DNA of 62,518 nucleotides from contig NZ_JAAVNE010000031.1 of NCBI RefSeq assembly GCF_012103215.1, positions 1 through 62,518 on the forward strand, in the 5' to 3' direction. Source of the stretch: Falsiroseomonas selenitidurans (GTDB lineage Bacteria; Pseudomonadota; Alphaproteobacteria; Acetobacterales; Acetobacteraceae). The translations under genes were made by a program, and so were the position numbers. This document shows positions 48,564-56,564 of the stretch, piece after piece (position 1 is the first letter of the stretch; the number at the start of each line of letters is the position of its first letter). The notes beneath the pieces are model-generated. The model was given only the letters and a program-made list of their open reading frames with translations, had not been told where the DNA came from and did not search any database.

Positions 48564-49795
48564 CAGTGCATGTGGTGGGTGCCGGCGTGGCCGGGCTGGC
48601 GGCGGCGCTGGCCTTGGTGCGCGGCGGGCGGCGGGTGGCCTTGCACGAGGCCGCGCCGGTGGCCGGCGGCCGTGCCCGCGCCCTGCCGGATGGCACCGAC
48701 AATGGCACGCACGCCCTGCTCGGCGCCAACCGCGCCGCGCTGCGCTTCCTGGGCCAGATCGGCGCGCGGGAGGGGTGGGTGGAGCCGGAGCCGGCCGGCC
48801 TGCCGGTGCTGGACCTGGAGACCGGGACGGCGCGGCGCGTGGCATTGTCGCCGCTCGGCTGGGGGGATGCGAACCGGCGGCCGGAAGGGGTGACGCTGGG
48901 CAGCCTGCTGGCGCTGCTGCGCCTCGCCCTGCCGGGGCCGGATCGCAGCGTCGCCGCCGCCTTTGCCGGCCATCCGCGGCTGCTGCGCGCGCTGGTGGAG
49001 CCGCTGACCGTCGCCGCGCTGAACACGCCGGTGGCGGAAGCCTCCGCCCGGCTGCTGGGCGCGGTGCTGCGGCGGCTTGGCGGGCGCGGCGCGGCGCGGC
49101 TGTTCGTGGCGCGGCAGGGGCTGGGGCCGGATCTGGTGGCGCCGGCCCTGGCGACGCTGGCCTGCCACGGCGCCAATCTGCGCACCGGCAGCCGCCTGCG
49201 CAGCGTGACGCAGGAAGCCGGCCGCGCCACGGCGCTTGATTTCGGCGAGGCGGTGCTGGTGCTGGGGCCGGAGGATGCGGTGGTGCTGGCGGTGCCGCCC
49301 TGGGAAGCGGCGCGGCTGCTGCCTGGCCTGCCGGTGCCGCAGCGCCACGCGCCGATCCTCAACCTGCATTTCGAGCGGGTGGAGGAAGGCCCGGTGCGCT
49401 TCATCGGCCTGCTGGGCGGGCTGGCGCAATGGGTGCTGGTGCGGCCCGGCGGCGTTTCCGTCACCGTCAGCGCGGCGGATGCGGCGGTGGGGCTGACGGA
49501 TGCGGCGGCCGCGGCGCGGATCTGGCCGGAACTGCGCCAGGCGGCGCTGCGCTTCGGCCTGCCGGGGCCCTGGCCGGAAGCGCCGCCGCCGGCGCGCGCG
49601 GTGCGGGAGCGCCGCGCCACGCCACGCCATGGGCTGAACCCGCCGCCCCCGCCGCCGCGCCGGCCGCTGGCGAACCTGGTGCTGGCCGGCGACTGGACCA
49701 TGCCGATGCTGCCGGCGACGCTGGAATCCGCCGTGCGGTCCGGCGAGGCCGCCGCCGCCGCCCTTTCTCGCGCCTCGCGCCCCGTGCCGGCGTGA
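48560..49795 (+). CDS. hpnE: hydroxysqualene dehydroxylase HpnE
   Basis: A 411-residue FAD-dependent amine-oxidase-fold protein. The start 'MTVHVVGAGVAGLAAALALVRGG' binds FAD. The HpnE signatures follow: 'GGRARALPDGTDNGTHALLGANRAALRFL' (parts GGRARALPDG and DNGTHALLG) and the C-terminal 'VLAGDWTMPMLPATLESAVRSGEAAA' (parts AGDWTMPMLPATLESAVRSG). It reduces hydroxysqualene to squalene after HpnD and HpnC. The usual DNGQH is DNGTH here. It overlaps hpnCD upstream (ATGA) and the aldehyde dehydrogenase gene downstream (GTGA), so the three are translationally linked. Squalene would feed both this carotenoid route and possibly hopanoids. Confidence 0.9.
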   Translation: MTVHVVGAGVAGLAAALALVRGGRRVALHEAAPVAGGRARALPDGTDNGTHALLGANRAALRFLGQIGAREGWVEPEPAGLPVLDLETGTARRVALSPLGWGDANRRPEGVTLGSLLALLRLALPGPDRSVAAAFAGHPRLLRALVEPLTVAALNTPVAEASARLLGAVLRRLGGRGAARLFVARQGLGPDLVAPALATLACHGANLRTGSRLRSVTQEAGRATALDFGEAVLVLGPEDAVVLAVPPWEAARLLPGLPVPQRHAPILNLHFERVEEGPVRFIGLLGGLAQWVLVRPGGVSVTVSAADAAVGLTDAAAAARIWPELRQAALRFGLPGPWPEAPPPARAVRERRATPRHGLNPPPPPPRRPLANLVLAGDWTMPMLPATLESAVRSGEAAAAALSRASRPVPA

Positions 49796-51132
49796 GCCCG
49801 GCGGAGGCACTTGCCCGGCTGCGCGCGGCGGAGGCGCGGGACGGCAGGCTGGATCTCGACCGGCGCCGCGCGCTGCTGGCCCGGCTGGCGGCGGTGCTGC
49901 TGGACCGGGCGGAGGATTTCGCCAGCGCGCTGGATGCCGATTATGGCGGCCGGTCGCGGCTGGAGACCCTGCTGGCGGATGTGTTGTGCACCGTCGATGC
50001 CGCGCGCCATGCCCGCCGCCACCTGAAATCCTGGGCCAGGCCGCGCCGCGTCGCCGTGCCCTATCCCTTCTGGCCCGCCCGGGCGTGGGAGGAGCCGGTG
50101 CCGAAGGGCATCATCGGCATCATGGCGCCCTGGAACTACCCGGTGCAGCTGGCCCTGGTGCCGGTGGTGGATGCGCTGGCGGCCGGCAACCGCGTGGCGG
50201 TGAAACCCTCGGAGGCCGTGCCGCGGACGGCGGCGCTGATCGGCGCGGTGCTGGAGCAGGCGCTGGGGCCGGACATCGCCGCGACGGTGCTGGGCGGGCC
50301 GGCGGTGGCGGCGGATTTCGCCGCGCAGCGCTGGGACCATCTGGTGTTCACCGGCGGCACCGAGACCGGCCGCAAGGTGGCGGCGGCCGCGGCGCGGAAC
50401 CTGGTACCGGTGACGCTGGAACTCGGCGGCAAATGCCCGGCCCTGGTGCTGCCGGGCGCCGACCTAGCGGCGGCGGCGCGCAACATCCTGGCCGGCAAGG
50501 CGGTGAATGCGGGGCAGACCTGCATCGCGCCGGACACGGTGCTGCTGGTGGGCCATGCCATGGCGGATTTCCACGCCGCCTGCCGCGCCAGCGGCATCGC
50601 CCAGGCCGAATCGGGCCTCGGCCATGCTGCCCAGGCGGCGCGGATGCAGCGACTGGCGCAGGGCGCGGCGCTGCTGCCGCTGGGCCCGGCCGGCGACCCG
50701 CGCAGCCTGACCCTGGCCCAGCCGCCCGAAGGCCATCCCCTGCTGGCGGAGGAGGTCTTTGGCCCCCTGCTGCCCGTGCAACCGTTGCGCGATCTGGCGG
50801 AGGCCATTGCCTGGGTCGCCGCGCGCCCGCCGCCCCTCGCGATCTACCTCTTCGGGGCGACGCGGGCGGAGGAATCGGCGGTGGCCGCCGGCACCCGCTC
50901 CGGCGCCGTGGTCAGCGGCCGCGCCGTTGAATACGCCGCCTTTCCGGATCTCGGCTTCGGCGGCGTCGGTGCCTCCGGACAGGGGCGGTATCATGGGCGG
51001 GCGGGATTTGTTTCGCTTTCTGATATCCGTTCACGAGTTAGGCACGGGGGGTGGAGTCTTTCGCGTCTCTTTGATCTTCCAAGAAAAAGACTCGCCCCTC
51101 GGTTGATCGATACACTGGTAAGGAAGCGTTAA
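49792..51132 (+). CDS. aldehyde dehydrogenase, predicted diapocarotenal dehydrogenase
   Basis: A 446-residue NAD(P)-dependent aldehyde dehydrogenase with 'PWNYPVQLALVPVVDALAAGN', the Glu210 base in 'VTLELGGKCPALVL' and the catalytic Cys244 in 'VNAGQTCIAPD'. It belongs to the shorter, fatty-aldehyde-type class 3 group that ends with a hydrophobic tail, like the AldH acting on 4,4'-diaponeurosporenal. In this locus it would oxidise the carotenoid aldehyde to the acid before glycosylation. GTG start, overlapping hpnE. The last 40 codons use many A/T-ending codons, unlike the rest of the gene. Confidence 0.87.
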   Translation: MSPAEALARLRAAEARDGRLDLDRRRALLARLAAVLLDRAEDFASALDADYGGRSRLETLLADVLCTVDAARHARRHLKSWARPRRVAVPYPFWPARAWEEPVPKGIIGIMAPWNYPVQLALVPVVDALAAGNRVAVKPSEAVPRTAALIGAVLEQALGPDIAATVLGGPAVAADFAAQRWDHLVFTGGTETGRKVAAAAARNLVPVTLELGGKCPALVLPGADLAAAARNILAGKAVNAGQTCIAPDTVLLVGHAMADFHAACRASGIAQAESGLGHAAQAARMQRLAQGAALLPLGPAGDPRSLTLAQPPEGHPLLAEEVFGPLLPVQPLRDLAEAIAWVAARPPPLAIYLFGATRAEESAVAAGTRSGAVVSGRAVEYAAFPDLGFGGVGASGQGRYHGRAGFVSLSDIRSRVRHGGWSLSRLFDLPRKRLAPRLIDTLVRKR

Positions 51133-51150
51133 CGGTGGCACTCTCGATGC

Positions 51151-51789
51151 ATGAACGCATCGGGCGAAGCATGTCGGGAGGTTTACACGCGGCGGCTGTG
51201 CCTGCGCCTGCCCTGGCCCGAGGATGCGGCGGCCCTGGCGGCGATGATGGGCCCTTCCATCAGCGCCCGCCTCGCCTCCTGGCCGGTGCATCTGGCGCCC
51301 GGCGCGGCGGCGCAGCGGCTGGCGGATGCGCGGGCGGCGGCGCTGGCCGGGCTGGCCCTGCCGATGGTCATTACCCGCCGCAGCAATGGTCAGGTGCTGG
51401 GCTGGGTCAGCGCAACCCGTGCCGAGGCCGACCGCAACCGGGCCGTGCTGACCTATTGGCTCGGCGACGAATTCCACGGCGAGGGGCTGATGCGTGAGGC
51501 CGCCCCCGCCGCCCTGTCCGCCGCCTTCGCGGTGCTCGGTGTCAGCGAGGTGCGGGCCGCGGTGCAGACCGACAACCTGGCCTCCCGCGCCGTGCTGCGC
51601 GGCCTTGGCATGCGCCCGCTCGGCCTCGGCCGCATCTGGTGCGCGGCGCGGGGGCGGGAGGAGCAGTGCGAGTGGTGGAGCGTGCTGCGCCCGATCGAGG
51701 CGGCGCTGCCGCAGACCGATGTCGTGGCGGCCCTGCAGCTGGATCCGCCCCTGCACCAGCCCGCCGGGCTGGACGCCGCCACCCCCTGA
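51151..51789 (+). CDS. GNAT family N-acetyltransferase (RimJ/RimL-like)
   Basis: A 212-residue acetyltransferase with the RimJ/RimL-type pattern: 'TRRLCLRLPWPEDAAALAAMM' at the start, 'AVLTYWLGDEFHGEGLMREAAPAALSAAF' as the acetyl-CoA loop (about 102-130), and 'VSEVRAAVQTDNLASRAVLRGLGMRPLG' at the C-terminal part of the fold. The acceptor may be a protein N-terminus or a small amine. It starts 18 bases after the aldehyde dehydrogenase stop, so it could be read from the carotenoid operon, but it has no obvious pigment role. The region before its start is unusually AT-rich and may carry its own promoter. Confidence 0.85.
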   Translation: MNASGEACREVYTRRLCLRLPWPEDAAALAAMMGPSISARLASWPVHLAPGAAAQRLADARAAALAGLALPMVITRRSNGQVLGWVSATRAEADRNRAVLTYWLGDEFHGEGLMREAAPAALSAAFAVLGVSEVRAAVQTDNLASRAVLRGLGMRPLGLGRIWCAARGREEQCEWWSVLRPIEAALPQTDVVAALQLDPPLHQPAGLDAATP

Positions 51790-52053
51790 GACCCGCGGCC
51801 GGCGGCCGTTGCGGGCCGCTGAAACGGGCATGGGCCGACCGAGGCGGCGCTGAAGGCGACCCTCGCCATCCGATGCGGCCTTGCCGGGATCCGGCCGTGC
51901 CCGATCGCTTCCACTGGGCGCCGGCGCCGGGCATAAGGGCGCAGGCCCTGTCCAGGCTGGAGCACGCGCGGCAATTCGTGCTCAAGAATTCAGTGAATCT
52001 GGAGCAGGACATGCGGTCGGATGATTCCATCCGAACGCCTGTTGCCCCAGGCG

Positions 52054-52138
52054 GCGGGCGTGCCGGAACGGTAGACGGAAGGGTCTTAAAAACCCTCGGC
52101 CCTTGGCCATGCGGGTTCGATCCCCGCCGCCCGCACCA
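52054..52138 (+). tRNA. tRNA-Leu (anticodon TAA)
   Basis: An 85-base class II tRNA gene. The acceptor stem GCGGGCG pairs with CGCCCGC (52128-52134), then A and an encoded CCA follow. The anticodon stem is AGGGT/ACCCT and the loop CTTAAAA carries the anticodon TAA at 52087-52089. A long variable arm (CGGCCCTTGGCCATG region) and the T-arm GCGGGTTCGATCCCCGC are present. It lies alone; the 264 bases between it and the upstream acetyltransferase hold nothing I can identify. Confidence 0.95.
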
Positions 52139-52216
52139 ATCCTTCGGGGCCTCCGACCCCGCGCGCCGCTTCGTCTTCGGCCGCCGGCGCGGCCGCCATG
52201 GCCGGTGGCGCCGCGG

Positions 52217-53146
52217 TCAGCCGGCCGGGCTTGACGGGGCGGCGAGGCGGGCGAACATCAGCTCATGCTTGTTGTGGGTGCCGTGGAACAGCACGGCGCC
52301 AGGGATCGCGGCGAAGGCCGCCGCCGTCTCGTGGTCGGTCTCGCCCTGGAATTTCAGCGTGCAGACGATATTGCGCGCGGCGTCCGCCGCGATCCAGCGC
52401 TGCACCAGCGCCAGCAGCCGCGCCGGGTAGCAGATCACGTCGCTGAACAGCCAGTCCACCGGCGGCTCCGCCCGCGGGTCCAGGCCGAAGGCGCTTTCCT
52501 GGCGCAGCGATACGCCGGGCATCGCCGCCACCGCGGCATCCAGCGGCGCCTTGTCCACCGCCACCACCCGCGCACCCAGTTTCGCCAGCGCCCAGGTCCA
52601 GCCCCCCGGGGCGGCGCCGAGGTCGAGGCAGGTCTCGCCCGGGCCGGGGTGGCGACCCAGCCGGATCAGCGCCTCCCAAAGCTTGAGATAGGCGCGGGAG
52701 GGTGGGCCCGCCCGATCCTCCACGAAGGCGACGGCGCCGTTGACGAAGGGGCTGGTCTTGGTCGGGCTGGCCAGCAGAAGGTCCGGCGCCAGCAGCGTCC
52801 AGCCGCCGAGATGCCCGGCGGGCGCCGCCTCCGGAAACACCAGCGGCCGGGCCTTCACCGGCGGCAGGCGTTCGGCGATCAGCGCGCTGCGGCGGTGATG
52901 CGCGGCGGCATGGCCGGACCAGTTGCGCTGGATGGCGCGCAGCGCATCCGCCGCCTGCTTCACCGAGGCGACCGGGATTTCCCGCGGCGCGGTCCACACA
53001 TCCAGCGCCCAGGCAGCGGGGAAGGGCGTGTCCGGGGACAGTGCCAGCAGCCCGTGCCAGGCCGTGATCCGACGGCCGGCGCGGGTCAGTTCCTCCGCCA
53101 GTTCCGCCGTGAAGCCTTCCGCCGCCAGGTAGGCGCTGGCGATCAT
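52217..53146 (-). CDS. RlmM/FtsJ-like SAM-dependent RNA 2'-O-methyltransferase
   Basis: A 309-residue protein whose C-terminal half is an FtsJ-type methyltransferase: 'GETCLDLGAAPGGWTWALAKLGARVVAVDK' (motif I, then the acidic ribose-binding Asp at the end of strand 2), 'VDWLFSDVICYPARLL' (motif IV Asp) and 'NIVCTLKFQGETDHE' (catalytic Lys). The N-terminal half resembles the RlmM substrate-binding part ('FVNGAVAFVEDRAGPPSRAYLKLWEAL'). RlmM methylates 23S rRNA C2498 in other bacteria; the same target is likely but unproven, as the protein is shorter than the enteric one. Its ATG overlaps the DUF423 stop (ATGA). Confidence 0.82.
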   Translation of the reverse strand: MIASAYLAAEGFTAELAEELTRAGRRITAWHGLLALSPDTPFPAAWALDVWTAPREIPVASVKQAADALRAIQRNWSGHAAAHHRRSALIAERLPPVKARPLVFPEAAPAGHLGGWTLLAPDLLLASPTKTSPFVNGAVAFVEDRAGPPSRAYLKLWEALIRLGRHPGPGETCLDLGAAPGGWTWALAKLGARVVAVDKAPLDAAVAAMPGVSLRQESAFGLDPRAEPPVDWLFSDVICYPARLLALVQRWIAADAARNIVCTLKFQGETDHETAAAFAAIPGAVLFHGTHNKHELMFARLAAPSSPAG

Positions 53147-53514
53147 GTCTCGGGGGCGAGCGCCGCGGCGACGGCCAGCAGCCCCCAGCCGATGAGCAGC
53201 AGCGTGCCGCCCAGCGGCGTGACCGGGCCGAGCGAGGTCTCCGTCAGCACCCGGACATAGACGCCGCCGCAGAAGCCCAGCGTGCCGAGCGCGAAGCCGA
53301 GCCCGGCCAGGGTCGGCAGCGGGCCCCGCCGCCGCTCCGCCAGGAAGCCGACACCGATCAGCGCCAGCGCGTGCCAGGCCTGCAGGGAAGCGCCGGTCTG
53401 CGCCAGCGCGGCGGTCTCCGGCGGCAGCCCATGGCTGGCATAGGCGGCCATCGCCACCGCCACCAGGCCCGACAGGGCGCCAAGAACCATCCAGATCCGT
53501 GCCATGCGCCGCAT
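53143..53514 (-). CDS. DUF423 family membrane protein
   Basis: A 123-residue protein with four hydrophobic segments and the DUF423 pattern 'LGALSGLVAVAMAAYASHGLP', 'QAWHALALIGVGFLAER' and 'GFALGTLGFCGGVYV', then 'GPVTPLGGTLLLIGWGLLAVAA'. The function of this small inner-membrane family is unknown. It begins directly after the endonuclease V stop and overlaps the methyltransferase gene (ATGA), so the three genes form one minus-strand operon. Confidence 0.9.
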   Translation of the reverse strand: MRRMARIWMVLGALSGLVAVAMAAYASHGLPPETAALAQTGASLQAWHALALIGVGFLAERRRGPLPTLAGLGFALGTLGFCGGVYVRVLTETSLGPVTPLGGTLLLIGWGLLAVAAALAPET

Positions 53515-54240
53515 CTACCCCGCGCCGGCCTGTGCCGCCAGACGCAGCCGGCCGGCGGCGCGGTGCGCCAGCCGCGTCGGTTCCGGCAGCCGGCCCCCGC
53601 GCAGGGCCGCCTGCACCAGGCGCAGCGCGGTGGGCAGGGAGACGCGATGGCCGATGGAGACATAGACCGGGTTCGCGCCGCGCCGCGTGCGCAGCGCCAC
53701 CCCCAGCACGCGGCCCTGCCAGACCAGCGGCGCCTGCGCCCCGGGCTCCGGCCCCAGCGGCGCCGCGACGTCCCCCACCAGGATGGATTTGGCGACGCCG
53801 ATCGTGGGCCGGTCCAGCACCACGCCCAGGTGGCAGGCGACGCCGAGGCCCTTCGGATGCGCCAGGCCGTGGCCGTCCACCAGGATCAGGTCTGGCTTCA
53901 CGGGCAGGGCCTGGAAGGCCTCGACCAGGGCCGGGACCTCGCGGAATCCCAGCAGGCCGGGGATGTAGGGCAGGCCGCCCCGCCTCGTGGCGCCGGCCTC
54001 CGCCAGGGGTGCCAGGCTGGCCGCGTCCAGCGTCACCATGGCGGCATGCACGGTGCGCGTCGGGTCGAAGCGCAGGGTGCTGACATCGGCGCCGCCCAGG
54101 ACGCGCACTGCGCCCAGCGCATCCTCCGCCACCACCCGCGCCGCCAGCGCCGGTTGCAGGCGCCGTGCCTCGGCGGCGGTGGCGGGCTCTGCCGGGCCGG
54201 TCGGAAGGCCAGCCGCCAGGGCCGAGGGTGGGCGCGGCAT
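53515..54240 (-). CDS. nfi: endonuclease V
   Basis: A 241-residue endonuclease V, which nicks DNA one base 3' of deoxyinosine in deamination repair. Metal-binding and active residues are seen in 'VLGGADVSTLRFD' (Asp), 'LPYIPGLLGFREVPAL' (Tyr wedge PYIP and Glu), 'LILVDGHGLAHPKGLGVACHLG' (parts VDGHGLAHPKGLG; Asp and His) and 'PTIGVAKSILVG' (Lys). ATG at 54240 has GGAAG about 8 bases upstream; an ATG at 54267 would add nine residues. It heads the operon with DUF423 and the RlmM-like gene. Confidence 0.92.
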   Translation of the reverse strand: MPRPPSALAAGLPTGPAEPATAAEARRLQPALAARVVAEDALGAVRVLGGADVSTLRFDPTRTVHAAMVTLDAASLAPLAEAGATRRGGLPYIPGLLGFREVPALVEAFQALPVKPDLILVDGHGLAHPKGLGVACHLGVVLDRPTIGVAKSILVGDVAAPLGPEPGAQAPLVWQGRVLGVALRTRRGANPVYVSIGHRVSLPTALRLVQAALRGGRLPEPTRLAHRAAGRLRLAAQAGAG

Positions 54241-54318
54241 GTTCCGGTCTTCCGTCGGTGGCGGCATCCTGCCCTGCTGGCGAGGGCGGGAGAAGGGCGG
54301 CGCGCCGCTCGCGGCCCT

Positions 54319-55533
54319 CTACAGCCCGCGCCAGCCGATCCGCAGCAGCAGGGCGTGGGCGGTGCCGAGCCCGCCCTCCTCCTCCCGCGCATGGCGGCTG
54401 TACTGGTAGCCAGCATCGATGGTGAAGTTGTGCGGCAGGTCGGTGCCGATCGAGGCTTCCAGGTGGTTCTCGGTCGGCAGGGTCTCGACGCTGCGCTTGC
54501 GCTGGTCCCGCTGCCAGGCCAGCGTACCGCGCCAGGCGCCGATGCGGTGCTGCACGCCCAGCGTGGTGAAGCTGCGGCGTTCGCGGATGCCGGTCTCCAG
54601 CAGGGTCTCGACCTCCGCGCCGGTGTCCGGGTCGAAGCCCAGCAGGGTGATCTCGGTGCGCGGGCGGGCCGCGGCATTGCGAAACTGCACGCCCTCGGCG
54701 AAGAACAGGGTGCGTTGGCTGGCCGACCAGCGCTGCTCGTGGCGCAGCGCGGCGGTGTAGCCCCATTCCCGGGCCGTGCCGTCATCCCCGGCGCCGCGGG
54801 TCAGCAGGCCCAGATGGTAGGACAGGCCCGGCGCCCAGGCGAAGCCGTCGCCATCCAGCGCCAGCACGGCATTGTCCGCCTGCCCGGTATTGCCCGGCCC
54901 GCCCTGCGCACGGGTGTTGCGGTTGAAGCGCTCATAGGCCTCGTCGCAGCAGCGCCGGCGCGTCGCCAGGGTGGAGGACAGGAAGCTCCGGTCCAGGGTG
55001 AAGACCGCCAGCGACAGGTCATGCTCGCCCAGATCGGGGTCGGCGAGCATGGTGCGGGTGGCGCTGATGCCGAGGCTGTCGGTGATGGCGTTCACCTCAT
55101 GCGCGCGGATGCGGGTGAGGATGCCGGGGAAGTCGTGATGGCCCCGCCCGAAGGGCGCCACGAAGCGGCCGGCCTGCAGCACGGTGTCCGCATCCGGTCG
55201 CCAGTCCAGGGCCAGCACCTCCAGGAAGGCGGATTGCCGGCGGAAGAGGGTGGTGCCGCCATCGGGCGCGCCGCCCAGCGCATCGCCCTCGCCGATCGGC
55301 TCGAAGGCCAGGACCCCCTGGAGGAAGAAGCCCGGCGCCAGGTGCAGCCCGGCGGCCAGTTCGCCATAGAGGTAGGCGCTGGTGCCGCGCCGCGCCGGGT
55401 CCGTCGCGCGGGTGGTGCCGACGGCATACAGGCCGATATCGACCTCCTGCGCCAGATGCGGGCGGAAGCCGGAATCCTGCGCGGCGGCGGCGAACGGAAG
55501 AAGCGCCGCCAGGGCGAGGAGGGCGCGCCTCAT
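54319..55533 (-). CDS. predicted outer-membrane beta-barrel protein linked to znuA
   Basis: A 404-residue protein with a signal peptide (MRRALLALAALLPFAAAAQ) and a long pattern of alternating hydrophobic residues and short turns, ending in 'ALLLRIGWRGL', as expected for a porin-like barrel. Family parts such as 'LQAGRFVAPFGRGHHDFPGIL' and 'LGVQHRIGAWRGTLAWQRDQ' resemble hypothetical porins. Its ATG overlaps the znuA stop (ATGA), so it is co-translated with a zinc-binding protein and shares the Zur box upstream of that gene. A role in passing zinc or a zinc chelate over the outer membrane is inference. Confidence 0.65.
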   Translation of the reverse strand: MRRALLALAALLPFAAAAQDSGFRPHLAQEVDIGLYAVGTTRATDPARRGTSAYLYGELAAGLHLAPGFFLQGVLAFEPIGEGDALGGAPDGGTTLFRRQSAFLEVLALDWRPDADTVLQAGRFVAPFGRGHHDFPGILTRIRAHEVNAITDSLGISATRTMLADPDLGEHDLSLAVFTLDRSFLSSTLATRRRCCDEAYERFNRNTRAQGGPGNTGQADNAVLALDGDGFAWAPGLSYHLGLLTRGAGDDGTAREWGYTAALRHEQRWSASQRTLFFAEGVQFRNAAARPRTEITLLGFDPDTGAEVETLLETGIRERRSFTTLGVQHRIGAWRGTLAWQRDQRKRSVETLPTENHLEASIGTDLPHNFTIDAGYQYSRHAREEEGGLGTAHALLLRIGWRGL

Positions 55534-56489
55534 GCCTGCCCGCGCATCGCCGGGACCAGCAGGCCGACATTGTGGCGGAACATCGCCTCGTAGCTGGGGG
55601 CCGGCCCGCCGGGGGCGGAGAGCGCATCGGCATAAAGCCGGCCGCGGACCGTCACGCCGGCTTCCTCCGCCAGGCGCGTCAGCGTGGCGGGGTTGGCCAT
55701 GTTCTCCAGGAAGACGGCGGTGAGGCCCTCCGCCCGGATCTGGCGGATCAGCACGGCGACGTCGGCGGCACTCGGCTCCGCCTCGGTGGAGACGCCCTGC
55801 GGGGCCAGGAAGGTGACGCCATAGGCGGCGGCGAAATAGCCGAAGGCGTCGTGGCTGGTGACCACCTTGCGGCGGGCTTCCGGCACGGTGGCGATCTGCG
55901 CCCGCACCCAGCCATCCAGCGCGGCGAGGCGGGTGGTGGCGGCTTCCGCCCTGGCGGCGAAGGCGCCGGCGTGGGCCGGGATGGCGGCGGAAAGTGCCGC
56001 GGCGATGGTCCGCAGATACTGCGCACCGTGGCGCAGATCCTGCCAGGCATGCGGGTCCGGCACCTGGCGGGGGCCGACGGCATGGCCGCGGCGGCGGCCG
56101 GCGCCGCCATGGTCGTGGGCATGCGCGTGGCCGTGGCCGTGCGCATCCTCCATCGTCAGCGGCGCGATGCCGTCCGTCGCCGTCAGCACGGCGCCGCGAT
56201 GGCCGGCGGCGCGCAGCATGCGGTCGATCCAGGCATCGAAGCCGAGGCCATTGCGCACCACCAGCGCCGCGCCGCGCAGGGCCTGCGCGTCGGAGGGGCG
56301 GGGCGCGAAGCCGTGCGCATCCACATCCGGCCCGGCGATGACGCGCAGCCGCACGAGGTCGCCGGCCACCTGCGCCACCAGGTCGCCGAGGATGGAGAAG
56401 CTGGCGACCACCAGAGGCGGCTGCGCGGTCTGGGCGCGCGCCAGGCTGGGCAGCAGGGCCGGCAGGGCGAGCAGGGAGCGCCGAAGCAT
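55530..56489 (-). CDS. znuA: zinc ABC transporter substrate-binding protein (ZnuA-like)
   Basis: A 319-residue cluster A-I metal-binding protein. Signal peptide at 1-20 (cut after ARA). The metal ligands are visible: His59 in 'DVDAHGFAPRP', His147 in 'VPDPHAWQD' and His213 in 'VTSHDAFGYFA', with an acidic ligand in 'LYADALSAPG'. The His-rich loop at 116-130 (DAHGHGHAHAHDHGG) is typical of zinc rather than manganese types. It is behind a strong Zur box. The permease and ATPase genes (znuB, znuC) are not next to it and must lie elsewhere; instead a barrel protein gene follows. Confidence 0.9.
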   Translation of the reverse strand: MLRRSLLALPALLPSLARAQTAQPPLVVASFSILGDLVAQVAGDLVRLRVIAGPDVDAHGFAPRPSDAQALRGAALVVRNGLGFDAWIDRMLRAAGHRGAVLTATDGIAPLTMEDAHGHGHAHAHDHGGAGRRRGHAVGPRQVPDPHAWQDLRHGAQYLRTIAAALSAAIPAHAGAFAARAEAATTRLAALDGWVRAQIATVPEARRKVVTSHDAFGYFAAAYGVTFLAPQGVSTEAEPSAADVAVLIRQIRAEGLTAVFLENMANPATLTRLAEEAGVTVRGRLYADALSAPGGPAPSYEAMFRHNVGLLVPAMRGQA

Positions 56490-56502
56490 GGGGAGGGTCC
56501 GT

Positions 56503-56526
56503 GGTATGTTATACTATAACAATACC
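56503..56526 (-). promoter_or_regulatory. Zur box of znuA
   Basis: The perfect palindrome TGTTATA-C-TATAACA (56507-56521) is the centre of a longer near-symmetric site that begins GGTA and ends ATACC. It matches the alphaproteobacterial Zur consensus type (TGTTATA-N-TATAACA). It lies 13 bases upstream of the znuA start, where zinc-bound Zur would block the promoter; the AT-rich core may also serve as the -10. Confidence 0.85.
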
Positions 56527-56564
56527 CACCCAGGCGAAGGGCCGCAAGCCCTTCGACCCGCGCC

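Noticed and set aside
45744..50340. Two long minus-strand open frames (over 1000 codons each) opposite the glycosyltransferase, hpnCD and hpnE genes
   Set aside because: Proline/arginine/alanine-rich shadow translations; the plus-strand genes have clear catalytic motifs.
41691..51132. A C40 carotenoid (lycopene/spheroidene type) locus
   Set aside because: No geranylgeranyl diphosphate synthase, cyclase, hydratase or methyltransferase genes are present, while hpnC/hpnD/hpnE signatures and the CrtO/CrtQ/AldH-type partners point to the C30 route.
51790..52053. A gene or small RNA between the acetyltransferase and tRNA-Leu
   Set aside because: No frame has a ribosome site with protein-like composition, and I could not see a convincing stem or promoter; left unassigned.
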